Shown here piece by piece: positions 1-7,713 of a stretch of 33,146 nt of DNA; positions within the stretch are counted from its first letter, which is position 1, and each line of letters opens with the position of its first letter. Source of the stretch: Actinoallomurus sp. (GTDB lineage Bacteria; Actinomycetota; Actinomycetes; Streptosporangiales; Streptosporangiaceae); the NCBI GenBank assembly GCA_025964685.1, contig JAOPYG010000341.1, forward strand, positions 1 through 33,146. Reading direction: 5' to 3'. A program made the position numbers and the translations under genes. The notes beneath the pieces are model-generated. The model searched no databases, was not told the DNA's origin, and saw only the letters and a program-made list of their open reading frames with translations.

Positions 1-762
1 GACGGCCTGCTCGGAGGCGATCAGCAGGGCGGCGGCGCCGTCGGAGATCTGCGAGGACACCGCGGCGGTCAGCCGCCCGCCGTCGACGAGGGTCTTCAGC
101 CCGGCCATCTTCTCCAGCGAAGTGTCGCGGCGGGGGCCCTCGTCGGTCGTGACGCCCTCGTACGGGGCGATCTCCTTCTCGAACAGGCCGCCGTCGATGG
201 CCCCCAGCGCCCGCCGGTGGGACTCGTAGGCGAACCCCTCCATGTCCTCGCGGCTGATGTCCCAGTCGCGGGCGATCATCTCGGCGCCGTTGAACTGGGA
301 GACCTCCTCGCGGCCGTACCGGGCGACCCAGCCCTTCGAGCCGTGGAACGGGCCCTCGGGGTACCCGAGCGTGGTGCCGCTCGCCGACCCGATCGGGACC
401 TGCGACATGTTCTGCACGCCGCCCGCGACCACCAGGTCGGCGGTGCCCGACATGACGGCCTGGGCGGCGAAGTGCACCGCCTGCTGGGACGAGCCGCACT
501 GCCGGTCGACGGTGACCCCGGGCACCTCTTCGGGCAGCCCGGCGGCCAGCCAGCAGGTGCGGGCGACGTCGCCGGCCTGCGGGCCGATCGCGTCGACGCA
601 GCCGAACACCACGTCCTCGACCGCGGCCGGGTCGGCCCCGGACCGGCGCATCAGCTCGCGAAGCACGTGGGCGCCCAGGTCGGCGGGGTGCTCCCCGGAC
701 AGTCCGCCGCCGCGCCGGCCCACAGGGGTACGGACCGCCTCGACGATGTAGGCCTCGGCCAT
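1..762 (-). CDS. fadA6: FadA6-like thiolase (3' end off the window)
   Basis: Acetyl-CoA acetyltransferase-type thiolase, expected to cleave a beta-ketoacyl-CoA late in steroid C/D-ring breakdown. The 254 residues present start MAEAYIVEAVRTPVG and carry the nucleophile motif DRQCGSSQQAV (Cys89), followed by VAGGVQNMSQ and SLEKMAGL. From memory these match mycobacterial FadA6 closely. The C-terminal third, with the second catalytic Cys and His, lies beyond position 1. The ATG at 762 has AAGGAG 7 bases upstream, overlapping the stop of the preceding kstR2-like gene, so the two are almost certainly co-transcribed. Gene order SDR-kstR2-fadA6 is that of M. tuberculosis Rv3559c-Rv3557c-Rv3556c (recalled, not searched). 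The family assignment is secure. The steroid role rests on similarity and context. Confidence 0.9.
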   Translation of the reverse strand, partial: MAEAYIVEAVRTPVGRRGGGLSGEHPADLGAHVLRELMRRSGADPAAVEDVVFGCVDAIGPQAGDVARTCWLAAGLPEEVPGVTVDRQCGSSQQAVHFAAQAVMSGTADLVVAGGVQNMSQVPIGSASGTTLGYPEGPFHGSKGWVARYGREEVSQFNGAEMIARDWDISREDMEGFAYESHRRALGAIDGGLFEKEIAPYEGVTTDEGPRRDTSLEKMAGLKTLVDGGRLTAAVSSQISDGAAALLIASEQAV

Positions 763-773
763 CGCGCTTCTCC

Positions 774-1403
774 TTAATCCTCGGGCGTCGCCTGAATCCC
801 TTCGAGGACCATGGCGAGGTACTGCTTGGCGATCTCTCCGGGCGACAGCCGCTCGCCGGGCTGGTACCAGCTGGCGGCGACCCAGACGGCGTCGCGGATG
901 AACCGGTAGACCAGGGCCTTGTCCAGGTCGGCTCGGAAGTCGCCCTCCGTCACGCCGCGTTCGAGCAGCTCCAGCCACATGTCCTGGTGGCGGCGCCACG
1001 AGTCGGCGAGGAAGCCGAAGCGCTCCCAGGAGGCGGCGAGGTAGCGCGACTCCTTCTGGTAGATCATGACCGCGTGCCGGTGTTCGTCCATGCATCGGAA
1101 CGACTCGGCGATCAGCGCATCCAGCGTCTGCCGGGCGCCAAGACCGGCTTCCAGGACGCGGTCGAAGCCGGCCCACATGTCGTTCAGGAAGGTGGAGAGG
1201 ATCTCCTCCACCATCGACTCCTTGGAGTCGAAGTGGTAGTACAGACTGCCGCCGAGGATGCCGGCGGCGTCGGCAACCTCGCGCACCGTGGTGGCGGCGT
1301 AGCCGCGCTCGGCGAAGACCTCGGCCGCCGCGGCGAGCAGCTCGGCGCGCCTGACCGCGCGGGCGCTGGTGGTGCCCTCGGCGTCACGGCGTCGTGGACT
1401 CAT
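774..1403 (-). CDS. kstR2: TetR-family repressor, KstR2-like
   Basis: Transcriptional repressor of 209 aa with an N-terminal TetR helix-turn-helix (about residues 18-65: RRAELLAAAAEVFAERG, then GGSLYYHFDSKESMVEE). The ligand domain ends LVYRFIRDAVWV..WYQPG..L...QYLAMVLEGI, a pattern I recognise from KstR2 (Rv3557c). KstR2 controls degradation of the last two steroid rings and is released by HIP-CoA (known for the family). The open frame extends upstream into the SDR gene, but the ATG at 1403 gives the usual TetR length and has AGGAG about 12 bases upstream, 14 bp after the SDR stop. It sits inside the operon it probably controls, and a palindrome of KstR2 type lies at 2226-2243, so autoregulation is likely. 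Confidence in the family is very high; in the subfamily, good. Confidence 0.88.
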   Translation of the reverse strand: MSPRRRDAEGTTSARAVRRAELLAAAAEVFAERGYAATTVREVADAAGILGGSLYYHFDSKESMVEEILSTFLNDMWAGFDRVLEAGLGARQTLDALIAESFRCMDEHRHAVMIYQKESRYLAASWERFGFLADSWRRHQDMWLELLERGVTEGDFRADLDKALVYRFIRDAVWVAASWYQPGERLSPGEIAKQYLAMVLEGIQATPED

Positions 1404-1417
1404 CGGTTCTGGCTCTC

Positions 1418-2215
1418 CTAAGCGTGCTGGCTGGACACGGAGACGACCTCCCCGGTCATGTACGAGGAGTAGCCGCTCGCCAGGAACACTATGACGTTGG
1501 CCACCTCCCACGGCTCGGCGGAGCGCCCGAACGCCTCGCGCGCGGTCAGCTCCTCCAGCACCTCGGCAGAGGTCACCTTCGCCAGATGCGTGTGCATGGC
1601 CAGCGACGGCGAGACCGCGTTGACGCGCACGCCGTAGCCGGCCGCCTCCAGGGCGGCGCACCGGGTCAGCGCCATCACGCCCGCCTTGGCCGCGGCGTAG
1701 TGCGCCTGGCCGCGCTGGGCCCGCCAGCCGATCACCGAGGCGTTGTTGACGATCGCGCCGCCGTCGCCCTGCCGGCGCAGGACCCGCAGGGCGGCTCGGG
1801 TGCAGCGCATCGTGCCGTTCAGCGTGACGTCCAGGACGCGGTCCCACTGCTCGTCGGCCATGTCCACGAGGTCGGCGGTGCCGCCCAGGCCGGCGTTGTT
1901 GACCGCCACGTCGATGTGGCCGAACCGCTGCAGTGCCGCGTCGTACAGCGCTCGTACCTGCTCCTCGGACGTCACGTCGCAGGACCGGGCGGCGACCCGC
2001 TCCGCGCCGAACTCGTCGGCCAGCGTCTCCCGCGACGCGTCCAGCCTGCGCTCGTGCGTGTCGCTGATGAGGACGCGGGCCCCCTCCTCCAGGCAGCGGC
2101 GGGCGGTGGCGCCACCGATGCCCGCTCCGGCCGCCGCGGTGATCACCACGACGTTGTCGCGGAGCAGTCCGTGCGCGGGAACGTGAGCCGGGGCCCCCTT
2201 CTGCTGTTCCGTCAC
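1418..2215 (-). CDS. ipdF: SDR oxidoreductase, IpdF-like
   Basis: Short-chain dehydrogenase/reductase of 265 aa. The nucleotide-binding turn is TAAAGAGIGGA (about 26-36), a variant of TGxxxGIG. Also present are NNAG (106-109) and the catalytic Ser160, Tyr173 and Lys177 (HYAAAKAGVMALTR). Sequence and position match Rv3559c (IpdF), reported to act on the 5-hydroxy/5-oxo position of the CoA-linked hydrindane intermediate; the exact substrate here is inferred. The GTG start at 2215 lies 7 bases after a TAGAGT -10 element on the minus strand, so the transcript is probably leaderless. It is first in an operon with kstR2 and fadA6. Confidence 0.85.
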   Translation of the reverse strand: MTEQQKGAPAHVPAHGLLRDNVVVITAAAGAGIGGATARRCLEEGARVLISDTHERRLDASRETLADEFGAERVAARSCDVTSEEQVRALYDAALQRFGHIDVAVNNAGLGGTADLVDMADEQWDRVLDVTLNGTMRCTRAALRVLRRQGDGGAIVNNASVIGWRAQRGQAHYAAAKAGVMALTRCAALEAAGYGVRVNAVSPSLAMHTHLAKVTSAEVLEELTAREAFGRSAEPWEVANVIVFLASGYSSYMTGEVVSVSSQHA

Positions 2216-2222
2216 GTCGGTT

Positions 2223-2228
2223 ACTCTA
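2223..2228 (-). promoter_or_regulatory. -10 element of leaderless ipdF promoter
   Basis: On the minus strand TAGAGT (TANNNT) is followed by 7 bases and then the GTG start of the SDR gene, so transcription should begin at or next to the start codon. No Shine-Dalgarno sequence is seen, as expected for a leaderless mRNA. The element abuts the palindrome at 2226-2243. Confidence 0.5.
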
Positions 2229-2243
2229 CCAAACAGTTGTTAG
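2226..2243. promoter_or_regulatory. Candidate KstR2 operator
   Basis: Imperfect palindrome CTAcCAAacagTTGtTAG with 6 of 9 pairs complementary. Its inner 14 bases (2228-2241) match the published KstR2 consensus AnCAAGnnCTTGnT at 8 of 10 fixed positions; the G/C pair flanking the centre is missing. It lies in the 40-bp gap between the divergent SDR and acyl-CoA dehydrogenase genes and overlaps the leftward -10, so a bound repressor could block both promoters. Confidence 0.6.
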
Positions 2244-2255
2244 AAAGAAGGCGTC

Positions 2256-3386
2256 ATGGACCTTGATTTCGGCCCGGCCGAGGCGGAGTTCCGCGCCGAG
2301 ATACGCGCGTGGCTGCACGCCCATGTGCCCGCCGAGCCGTTGCCGTCGCTGGAGACGGAAGAGGGCTTCGCGGCCCACCGGGAATGGGAGCGCACGCTGG
2401 GCGCGGACCGGCTCGCGGCGGTGTCGTGGCCCGAGGAGTACGGCGGCCGCGGCGTGACCCCGTTGCAGTGGCTGGTCTTCGAGGAGGAGTACTACGCGGC
2501 CGGCGCGCCGGGGCGGGTCAACCAGAACGGCACCGACCTGCTGGCCACCACGCTGCTCCGGCACGGCACCCCGGAACAGCTGGCGCGGATCCTGCCGCCG
2601 ATCGCGGCCGGCGAGGTGATCTGGGCGCAGGCGTGGTCGGAGCCGGGCGCCGGCAGCGACCTGGCCGGGCTGCGCTCGACCGCCACCCGGACCGACGGCG
2701 GCTGGCTGCTGGCCGGGCAGAAGACATGGAGCTCGCGGGCGCCCTTCGCCGACCGGGCGTTCGGGCTGTTCCGCTCCGACCCCGAGCCCGGCCGGCACCG
2801 CGGGCTGACGTACGTGATGTTCCCCTTGGACGCCGAGGGCCTGACCGTACGGCCGATCGGGCGGCTCGACGGCAAGCCCGCGTTCGCCGAACTCTTCCTG
2901 GACGACGTGTTCGTGCCGGACCACGACGTCATCGGCACCGCGGGCGAGGGCTGGAAGGCCGCGATGAGCACGGCGGGCAACGAGCGCGGACTCACCCTGC
3001 GCCCGCCGGGCCGGTTCATGGCGACGGTCGACCGGCTGGTGGCGCTGTGGCGGGAGCGGGCCGACCCGTCCGACACGGCCCTGCGGGACCGGGTGGCGGA
3101 CGCCTGGATCCGGTCCCAGGCGTACCGGCTGAAGGGCTTCGAGACGATCTCGCGCGATGATGACATCGGTGCGGAGGCCAGCCTCACCAAGGTGTTCTGG
3201 TCTGAGTTCGACGTGGCGCTGCATGAGACGGCGCTCGACCTGCTCGGCCCGGACGGCGAGCTGGAGTCGCCGTGGCTGGAGGGCTACGTCTTCTCGCTGG
3301 CCGGGACGATCTACGCCGGCACGAACGAGATCCAGCGCAACGTGATCGCCGAGCGGCTGCTCGGCCTGCCGAAGGGAGCACGGTGA
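2256..3386 (+). CDS. Acyl-CoA dehydrogenase, FadE30-like
   Basis: FAD-dependent acyl-CoA dehydrogenase of 376 aa, expected to desaturate a steroid-ring CoA thioester. Family signatures are SWPEEYGGRG (57-66), WSEPGAGSDLAGLRSTA (127-143) and TIYAGTNEIQRNVIAERLLGLP (351-372). The end is very like FadE30 (Rv3560c). The Glu found in MCAD (YEGT) is Ala354 here; Glu243 in GNERG occupies the alternative catalytic site used by isovaleryl-CoA and FadE26-type enzymes (inference). AGAAGG precedes the ATG. The stop overlaps the start of a second, shorter dehydrogenase, which suggests an alpha2-beta2 complex as in FadE26/FadE27. First gene of a rightward operon facing ipdF. Confidence 0.88.
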   Translation: MDLDFGPAEAEFRAEIRAWLHAHVPAEPLPSLETEEGFAAHREWERTLGADRLAAVSWPEEYGGRGVTPLQWLVFEEEYYAAGAPGRVNQNGTDLLATTLLRHGTPEQLARILPPIAAGEVIWAQAWSEPGAGSDLAGLRSTATRTDGGWLLAGQKTWSSRAPFADRAFGLFRSDPEPGRHRGLTYVMFPLDAEGLTVRPIGRLDGKPAFAELFLDDVFVPDHDVIGTAGEGWKAAMSTAGNERGLTLRPPGRFMATVDRLVALWRERADPSDTALRDRVADAWIRSQAYRLKGFETISRDDDIGAEASLTKVFWSEFDVALHETALDLLGPDGELESPWLEGYVFSLAGTIYAGTNEIQRNVIAERLLGLPKGAR

Positions 3387-4354
3387 AGTTCGTCCTGGAC
3401 GCCGAGCAGCGGCTGTTCGCCGCGACCCTTCACACGCTGCTGGCCGATGCCGGCACCGCGCGGGCCGTACGGGCCTGGGCGTCCGGGGACACCAAGCCCG
3501 GCCGGGCGCTGTGGTCGGCGCTCGCCGACGCCGGCGTGTTCGCGCTGGCGGTGCCGGAGGCCCATGGCGGGGCCGGGCCACTGCCGGTCGAGCTGGTCTG
3601 CGCGGCGGAGCAGCTAGGCCGGCACGCGGTGCCCGGCCCGTTCGTGGAGACGCTCGCCGCCGCGGAACTGCTCGGCCGCCTCGGCGACGTCCCTCTCGCC
3701 GCCACCTGGCTCCCCCGGATCGCCGAGGGGGAGGCGCTCGTCTCGCTGACGCTGCCGCCCGCCGTTCCGTACGCGCTGGACGGGGACGTCGCCGACCTCG
3801 TCCTGACGGCCGACGACTCCGTACGGGACGCCGCGGTGCGCGGTGGGACGGCCTCGCTCGATCCGGCGCGCCGGATGCTGCCGGTCGTGCCGGGCGAGCC
3901 GCTGGTCACCGGGGCGCGTGAGGCGTCGGCGGCGGCGTACGACCTCGGCGCGCTGCTGTGCGCGGCACAGCAGTTCGGGCTGGGGCGCGCACTGCTGGAC
4001 GTGACGGTGGCGTACGCCCAGACGCGGCAGCAGTTCGGGCACCCGATCGGGGAGTTCCAGGCGGTCAAGCATCACCTCGCCGGCGTCCTGGTGGACCTGG
4101 AGTTCGCCCGGCCGCTACTGTTCGGCGCGGCCTTGGCGTACCGGACGCCGGACTTCTCCCGTGACGTGTCCGCGGCCAAGACCGCGGCGTCGGCCGCCTC
4201 CTACACCGCCGCCAGGGTCGCCCTGCAGGTGCACGGCGCGATCGGCTACACCGACGAGTACGACCCGTCGCTGTGGATCCGGAAGGCCCGGGCGCTGTAC
4301 GCGGCCTGGGGCTCCCCGGCCGAGCACCGGGCCCGGGTCGTCGACGCGCTGTGA
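3383..4354 (+). CDS. Acyl-CoA dehydrogenase, short partner subunit
   Basis: Second acyl-CoA dehydrogenase, 323 aa, the size of FadE32/FadE33-type subunits. The N-terminal half is weakly conserved. The C-terminal half has TRQQFGHPIGEFQAVKHHLA (FAD-contacting RxQFG-type motif) and LQVHGAIGYTDEYDPSLWIRK. An open frame continues upstream, but the GTG at 3383 overlaps the previous stop (GTGA) with GGGAG just before it, so translational coupling is likely. It probably forms a heteromer with the preceding dehydrogenase, acting as the less catalytic subunit (inference from FadE26-27 and FadE28-29). The next gene again starts on a GTGA overlap. Confidence 0.85.
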   Translation: MKFVLDAEQRLFAATLHTLLADAGTARAVRAWASGDTKPGRALWSALADAGVFALAVPEAHGGAGPLPVELVCAAEQLGRHAVPGPFVETLAAAELLGRLGDVPLAATWLPRIAEGEALVSLTLPPAVPYALDGDVADLVLTADDSVRDAAVRGGTASLDPARRMLPVVPGEPLVTGAREASAAAYDLGALLCAAQQFGLGRALLDVTVAYAQTRQQFGHPIGEFQAVKHHLAGVLVDLEFARPLLFGAALAYRTPDFSRDVSAAKTAASAASYTAARVALQVHGAIGYTDEYDPSLWIRKARALYAAWGSPAEHRARVVDAL

Positions 4355-5112
4355 ACACGGTCGTGGACTTCAGCGGCCGTGCGGCCCTGGTCACCGGGGG
4401 GACGAAGGGCATCGGGGCGGCCATCGCGCGGTCATTCCTCGGCGCGGGCGCCGAGGTGGTGGTGTGCGGGCGCCGCGATCCCGGTTCGCCGCCGGAGGCG
4501 GGCGGCCGGACGGCCCGGTTCCTGGCGGCCGACATCCGCGACGCGGACGCGGCGGCGGGGCTGGTCGAGCGGGCGGCCGAGCTGATGGGCCGGCTCGACG
4601 TGCTGGTCAACAACGCCGGTGGCTCGCCGGACGCGGACGCGGCGACGGTCTCCCCGCGGTTCGTCGAGCGGGTCGTGCAGCTCAACCTGCTCGCCCCGTT
4701 CTACGTGGCGCAGCCCGCCAACAAGATCATGCAGGGCCAGCCGACGGGCGGCGCGATCATCAACATCGGCAGCGTCTCAGGCGCCGACCCGCAGCCGGGT
4801 ACCGCCGCCTACACCGCCGCCAAGGCGGGCCTGCTGGCGTTCACCAAGGCACTGGCGCTGGAGTGGTCCCCCAAGGTGCGGGTCAACCACATCACCAGCG
4901 GCCCGGTGGCGACGGATGCGGCCGCCGACCGCTACGGCGACGGCGCGGCACTCGGCGGCTTGGTCCCCATGGGGCGGATGGCGGATCCACAGGACGTGGC
5001 CAACGCCTGCCTCTACCTGGCCGGTGATCTGGCGTCGTACGTGACCGGCGCGGACCTCGCCGTCCATGGGGGCGGCGAGGTCCCGGCGCGCTACGTCGTG
5101 ACGCGGAACTGA
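4351..5112 (+). CDS. SDR oxidoreductase, Rv3549c-like
   Basis: Short-chain dehydrogenase of 253 aa with TGGTKGIG (15-22), NNAG (87-90) and catalytic Ser141, Tyr154 and Lys158 (AAYTAAKAGLLAFTK). The strings PRFVERVVQLNLLAPF and the tail DLASYVTGADLAVHGGGE resemble Rv3549c, a KstR2-regulon SDR (recalled). Likely oxidises or reduces a hydroxyl/keto group on an acyl-CoA intermediate; the substrate is unknown. GTG start overlapping the preceding stop (GTGA), third gene of the rightward operon. Its last 22 bp overlap the tail of the convergent hydratase gene, leaving no room for a conventional terminator. Confidence 0.82.
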   Translation: MNTVVDFSGRAALVTGGTKGIGAAIARSFLGAGAEVVVCGRRDPGSPPEAGGRTARFLAADIRDADAAAGLVERAAELMGRLDVLVNNAGGSPDADAATVSPRFVERVVQLNLLAPFYVAQPANKIMQGQPTGGAIINIGSVSGADPQPGTAAYTAAKAGLLAFTKALALEWSPKVRVNHITSGPVATDAAADRYGDGAALGGLVPMGRMADPQDVANACLYLAGDLASYVTGADLAVHGGGEVPARYVVTRN

Positions 5113-5903
5113 GCCCGGCCGCCCGCGACCACCGTCGTGCCGTCGACGGCGGCCTCGAACAACACGACGTCCTCCTCGCGCCGGCCCGTCACCTCGAGCC
5201 GGTCGCCGGGGAACACCGGCGCGGCGAACCGCCCGTCCAGCGCCACCAGGTCGGCCGGGTGCGCGTCGATCTCTCCGGCCAGCGGCAGCGTGATCGCGGC
5301 CAGGGTGCACAGGCCGTGCAGAATCGGCCGCGGCATGCCGGCGGCCTGGGCGGCCGACGGGTCGATGTGCAGGGGGTGGCGGTCGCCGAGCAGCCGGTAC
5401 AGCGCGGCCTGGCCGGGCGAGGTGTCCACGGTGAACTCCAGGTCGGGCGGGCCGTCCGGTCGCTTACGGGCGGACGGGCCCCGGTCGCCGCCGAAGCCTC
5501 CCCGGCCGGGGGCGAACAGCGACCAGGTGGCCTCGAAGTACGTGCACTCGACCACGACCTCGAAGATCGCGGCGGCGCCCTTGTCCCAGACCTCCGCGAC
5601 GCGGGCGGTCAGCTCCAGCTCCCCCTCCCTTGGCAGCGGCGCCCGTACCCGCAGCCGCTGCGCCCCGTGGACGGCGGTGGTGACGTCGAAGGCGCCCGCG
5701 TCGCCGAGCACGTCCGGCGCCCACTGCGCCCGGGTGAGCGCGAAGGTGGGCAGCACCCGTAGGCGCTCCTCGAACACCAGGTCCAGGTCGGTCGGTGCCG
5801 CGCCGACCGCGAGCGCGTAGAGGATCGCGTCGCGGTCGTCGTAACGGACCGTCCGGGTTCCGAGGTCGCGGGAGCGCCACTGTCCAGCGCTGACCAGGTC
5901 CAT
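5091..5903 (-). CDS. MaoC-type enoyl-CoA hydratase, ChsH3-like
   Basis: 270-aa protein with two hot-dog folds. The C-terminal one carries the hydratase-2 motif ALYRLLGDRHPLHIDPSAA with the catalytic pair Asp174/His179, followed by AGMPRPILHGLC. The N-terminal half has VLPTFALTR, WDKGAAA and GRGGFGGDRGPS. Length and strings resemble Rv3538 (ChsH3), which hydrates a steroid side-chain enoyl-CoA; in this setting a ring-derived enoyl-CoA is equally possible. ATG at 5903 with GAAGGG upstream, 9 bp after the stop of the ligase gene, so the two form one operon. Confidence 0.85.
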   Translation of the reverse strand: MDLVSAGQWRSRDLGTRTVRYDDRDAILYALAVGAAPTDLDLVFEERLRVLPTFALTRAQWAPDVLGDAGAFDVTTAVHGAQRLRVRAPLPREGELELTARVAEVWDKGAAAIFEVVVECTYFEATWSLFAPGRGGFGGDRGPSARKRPDGPPDLEFTVDTSPGQAALYRLLGDRHPLHIDPSAAQAAGMPRPILHGLCTLAAITLPLAGEIDAHPADLVALDGRFAAPVFPGDRLEVTGRREEDVVLFEAAVDGTTVVAGGRAQFRVTT

Positions 5904-5912
5904 AGGCGCCCT

Positions 5913-7568
5913 TCAGGGGAGGAAGCGGTGGCGGCCGTTGGCGATGAACTCCTCGCGCAGCGCCGCCTTGTCATCGGTGGTCATCAACGCGTACGCGGGC
6001 GCGCCCCGGCCGGCCCACCGGTACACCGGGTCCGTGGTGCGCCAGCCTTCGAGCTGCACCTGTTTCCTGCCGAGCTTGCCCGAGCCGGTGGTCGGCAGGG
6101 CGTGCGAGACCCGGACGTAGCACGGCACGCCCTTGGTGCCGAGGTCGTCCTGGCCGGCGAGGAAGGCCGGCAGATCGAGGTCGTCGAAGCCGATGCCCTC
6201 CCCGACCTCAACGGCCGCCATCACCTGGTCGCCCGACCGGGGGTCGGGCACGCCGAAGGCCACGGCGTCGATGACCTTCGGATGCCGGCGGAGCACCGCC
6301 TGGATCGGCAGCGCGGAGATGTTCTCCGAGTCCACCCGGATCCAGTCGCCCGAACGGCCCGCGAAGTACAGGAACCCGGCCCCGTCGACGTAGCCGAGGT
6401 CGCCGGTCCAGTACCAGCCGTGCCGGACCCGCTCGGCGTCGGCCTCGGGGTTGTCGTAGTAGCCCTCGAACCTGGCCGCGCCGTCGACGTCGACGATCTC
6501 GCCGACGGCCTCCTCGGCGTTGGTCACCCGGCCGTGCTCGTCCAGGACCGCACGGGCGCAGGTCTTCCGCGTCCGCGGGTTGACGATCCGCACGCCGTCG
6601 CGGGCCGGGCGGCCGAGCGCGGTCGGCGGGGTGTCCGGGGGCCGCTGGATCATGCCCGCGCTCTCGCTGGAGCCGTAGCCCTCCATGAGCCGGCAGCCGA
6701 AGCGGCGCCGGAACCCGGCCTGGTCCTCCGGGGACGCCTCGGTGCCGAACGCGTGGGTGAGCGGGTTGTCGCCGTCATCGGGCCGCTCCGGCGTCGCGAG
6801 AATGTAGGCGATGGCCTTGCCGACATAGGAGAAATAGGTCGCGCCGAAGTGCCGCACGTCGTGCAGGAACCCGGTCGCGGAGAAGCGCGGGGTGAGGGCG
6901 ACGGTCGCCCCGGCGGCCAGTGCCGGCGCCCACAGCGCCATCAGCGCGTTGCCGTGGAACAGCGGCATCGGGCAGTAGCAGACGTCATCGCGGGTGACGT
7001 CGTACTTGGCACTCATGACGTGGGCGCGGTCGGCGAACCGGCCCTGCGAGCACCGGGCCGCCTTGGACGCGCCGGTGGTCCCTGAGGTGAACATCAGCAG
7101 CATCTGCGTGGCCGCGGTGACCGACGGATCCCGTACGGGCTCACGCGCGAGCCCGGCGACGCGGGCGGCGTACGCGTCGTCGTCGACGAGCAGGATCCGG
7201 TCGCGCGGGACGCCGATGTCCAGCCCGTCCAGCAGCGCCATCCCGGCCCGGTCGGTGACCATCAGCTGGAGGTCGGTGTGCCGTACCTCCTGCCCCAGCG
7301 GGACGCCGCGCCGGGTGGAGTTGACGCCGACGACGGTGGCGCCGCCGAGCGCCGCCGCGCCGAGCCAGAAGAGGTACTCCGGCACGTTGCCGAGCAGGAC
7401 GCCGATGTGGAACGGGCCGTCCCGCCGCAGGGCCTTCGCCAGCGACGCACGTGCGGCGCTCTCCCGTACGACCTCGTCCCACGTCCAGTCCCGCTCACGG
7501 GTACGCAGCCCCGGCCGGGCGTCGCCGAGCCGGTCGAGCAGCAGGTCCGCGATGGTGTCGTGCGTCAT
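5913..7568 (-). CDS. Acyl-CoA synthetase, FadD17-like
   Basis: ATP-dependent acyl-CoA ligase of 551 aa from the ANL superfamily, expected to activate a steroid-derived acid. The AMP/phosphate loop is MLLMFTSGTTGASKAA (156-171). Also present are YGSSESAG, WYWTGDLG and the C-terminal catalytic-lysine segment TGSGKLGRKQVQ. The N-terminal part (HIGVLLGNVPEYLFWLGAAA, GVNSTRRG) resembles FadD17 rather than FadD3. I chose the ATG at 7568 because GGAGGA lies 6 bases upstream; an in-frame upstream start at 7592 has no ribosome site. It leads the ligase-hydratase operon. HIP-CoA or side-chain acid specificity cannot be decided from sequence. Confidence 0.88.
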   Translation of the reverse strand: MTHDTIADLLLDRLGDARPGLRTRERDWTWDEVVRESAARASLAKALRRDGPFHIGVLLGNVPEYLFWLGAAALGGATVVGVNSTRRGVPLGQEVRHTDLQLMVTDRAGMALLDGLDIGVPRDRILLVDDDAYAARVAGLAREPVRDPSVTAATQMLLMFTSGTTGASKAARCSQGRFADRAHVMSAKYDVTRDDVCYCPMPLFHGNALMALWAPALAAGATVALTPRFSATGFLHDVRHFGATYFSYVGKAIAYILATPERPDDGDNPLTHAFGTEASPEDQAGFRRRFGCRLMEGYGSSESAGMIQRPPDTPPTALGRPARDGVRIVNPRTRKTCARAVLDEHGRVTNAEEAVGEIVDVDGAARFEGYYDNPEADAERVRHGWYWTGDLGYVDGAGFLYFAGRSGDWIRVDSENISALPIQAVLRRHPKVIDAVAFGVPDPRSGDQVMAAVEVGEGIGFDDLDLPAFLAGQDDLGTKGVPCYVRVSHALPTTGSGKLGRKQVQLEGWRTTDPVYRWAGRGAPAYALMTTDDKAALREEFIANGRHRFLP

Positions 7569-7619
7569 GGCGGCCGTCCTCCGTCCGCGCATCCGAGCGG
7601 TTGGCAGCGTCGACGTTAA

Positions 7620-7656
7620 TCAGCGGGATGCCCGCATGCCCGCCGCATCCCGCTGA
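7620..7656. promoter_or_regulatory. 12-bp inverted repeat between fadD and DUF3054 genes
   Basis: TCAGCGGGATGC (7620-7631) and its exact complement GCATCCCGCTGA (7645-7656) flank a 13-base loop. It lies about 50 bp from the starts of two divergent genes, so it cannot be a normal terminator for either. An operator or a leader structure is more likely. It does not resemble the KstR or KstR2 motifs. Confidence 0.5.
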
Positions 7657-7701
7657 CCGGGAACCCAGTCCGGCCCGCGTCGGTCTCCTGCTCGTCCCGA
7701 C

Positions 7702-7707
7702 TACGCT
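7702..7707 (+). promoter_or_regulatory. -10 element of leaderless DUF3054 gene
   Basis: TACGCT (TANNNT) ends 7 bases before the ATG at 7714, the spacing of leaderless actinobacterial promoters. No Shine-Dalgarno sequence is present. Confidence 0.5.
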
Positions 7708-7713
7708 GGACGC

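Noticed and set aside
1404..1847. Extended N-terminus of the TetR gene reaching into the SDR gene
   Set aside because: The extension is an out-of-frame reading of the SDR; the ATG at 1403 gives normal TetR length and KstR2-like N-terminus.
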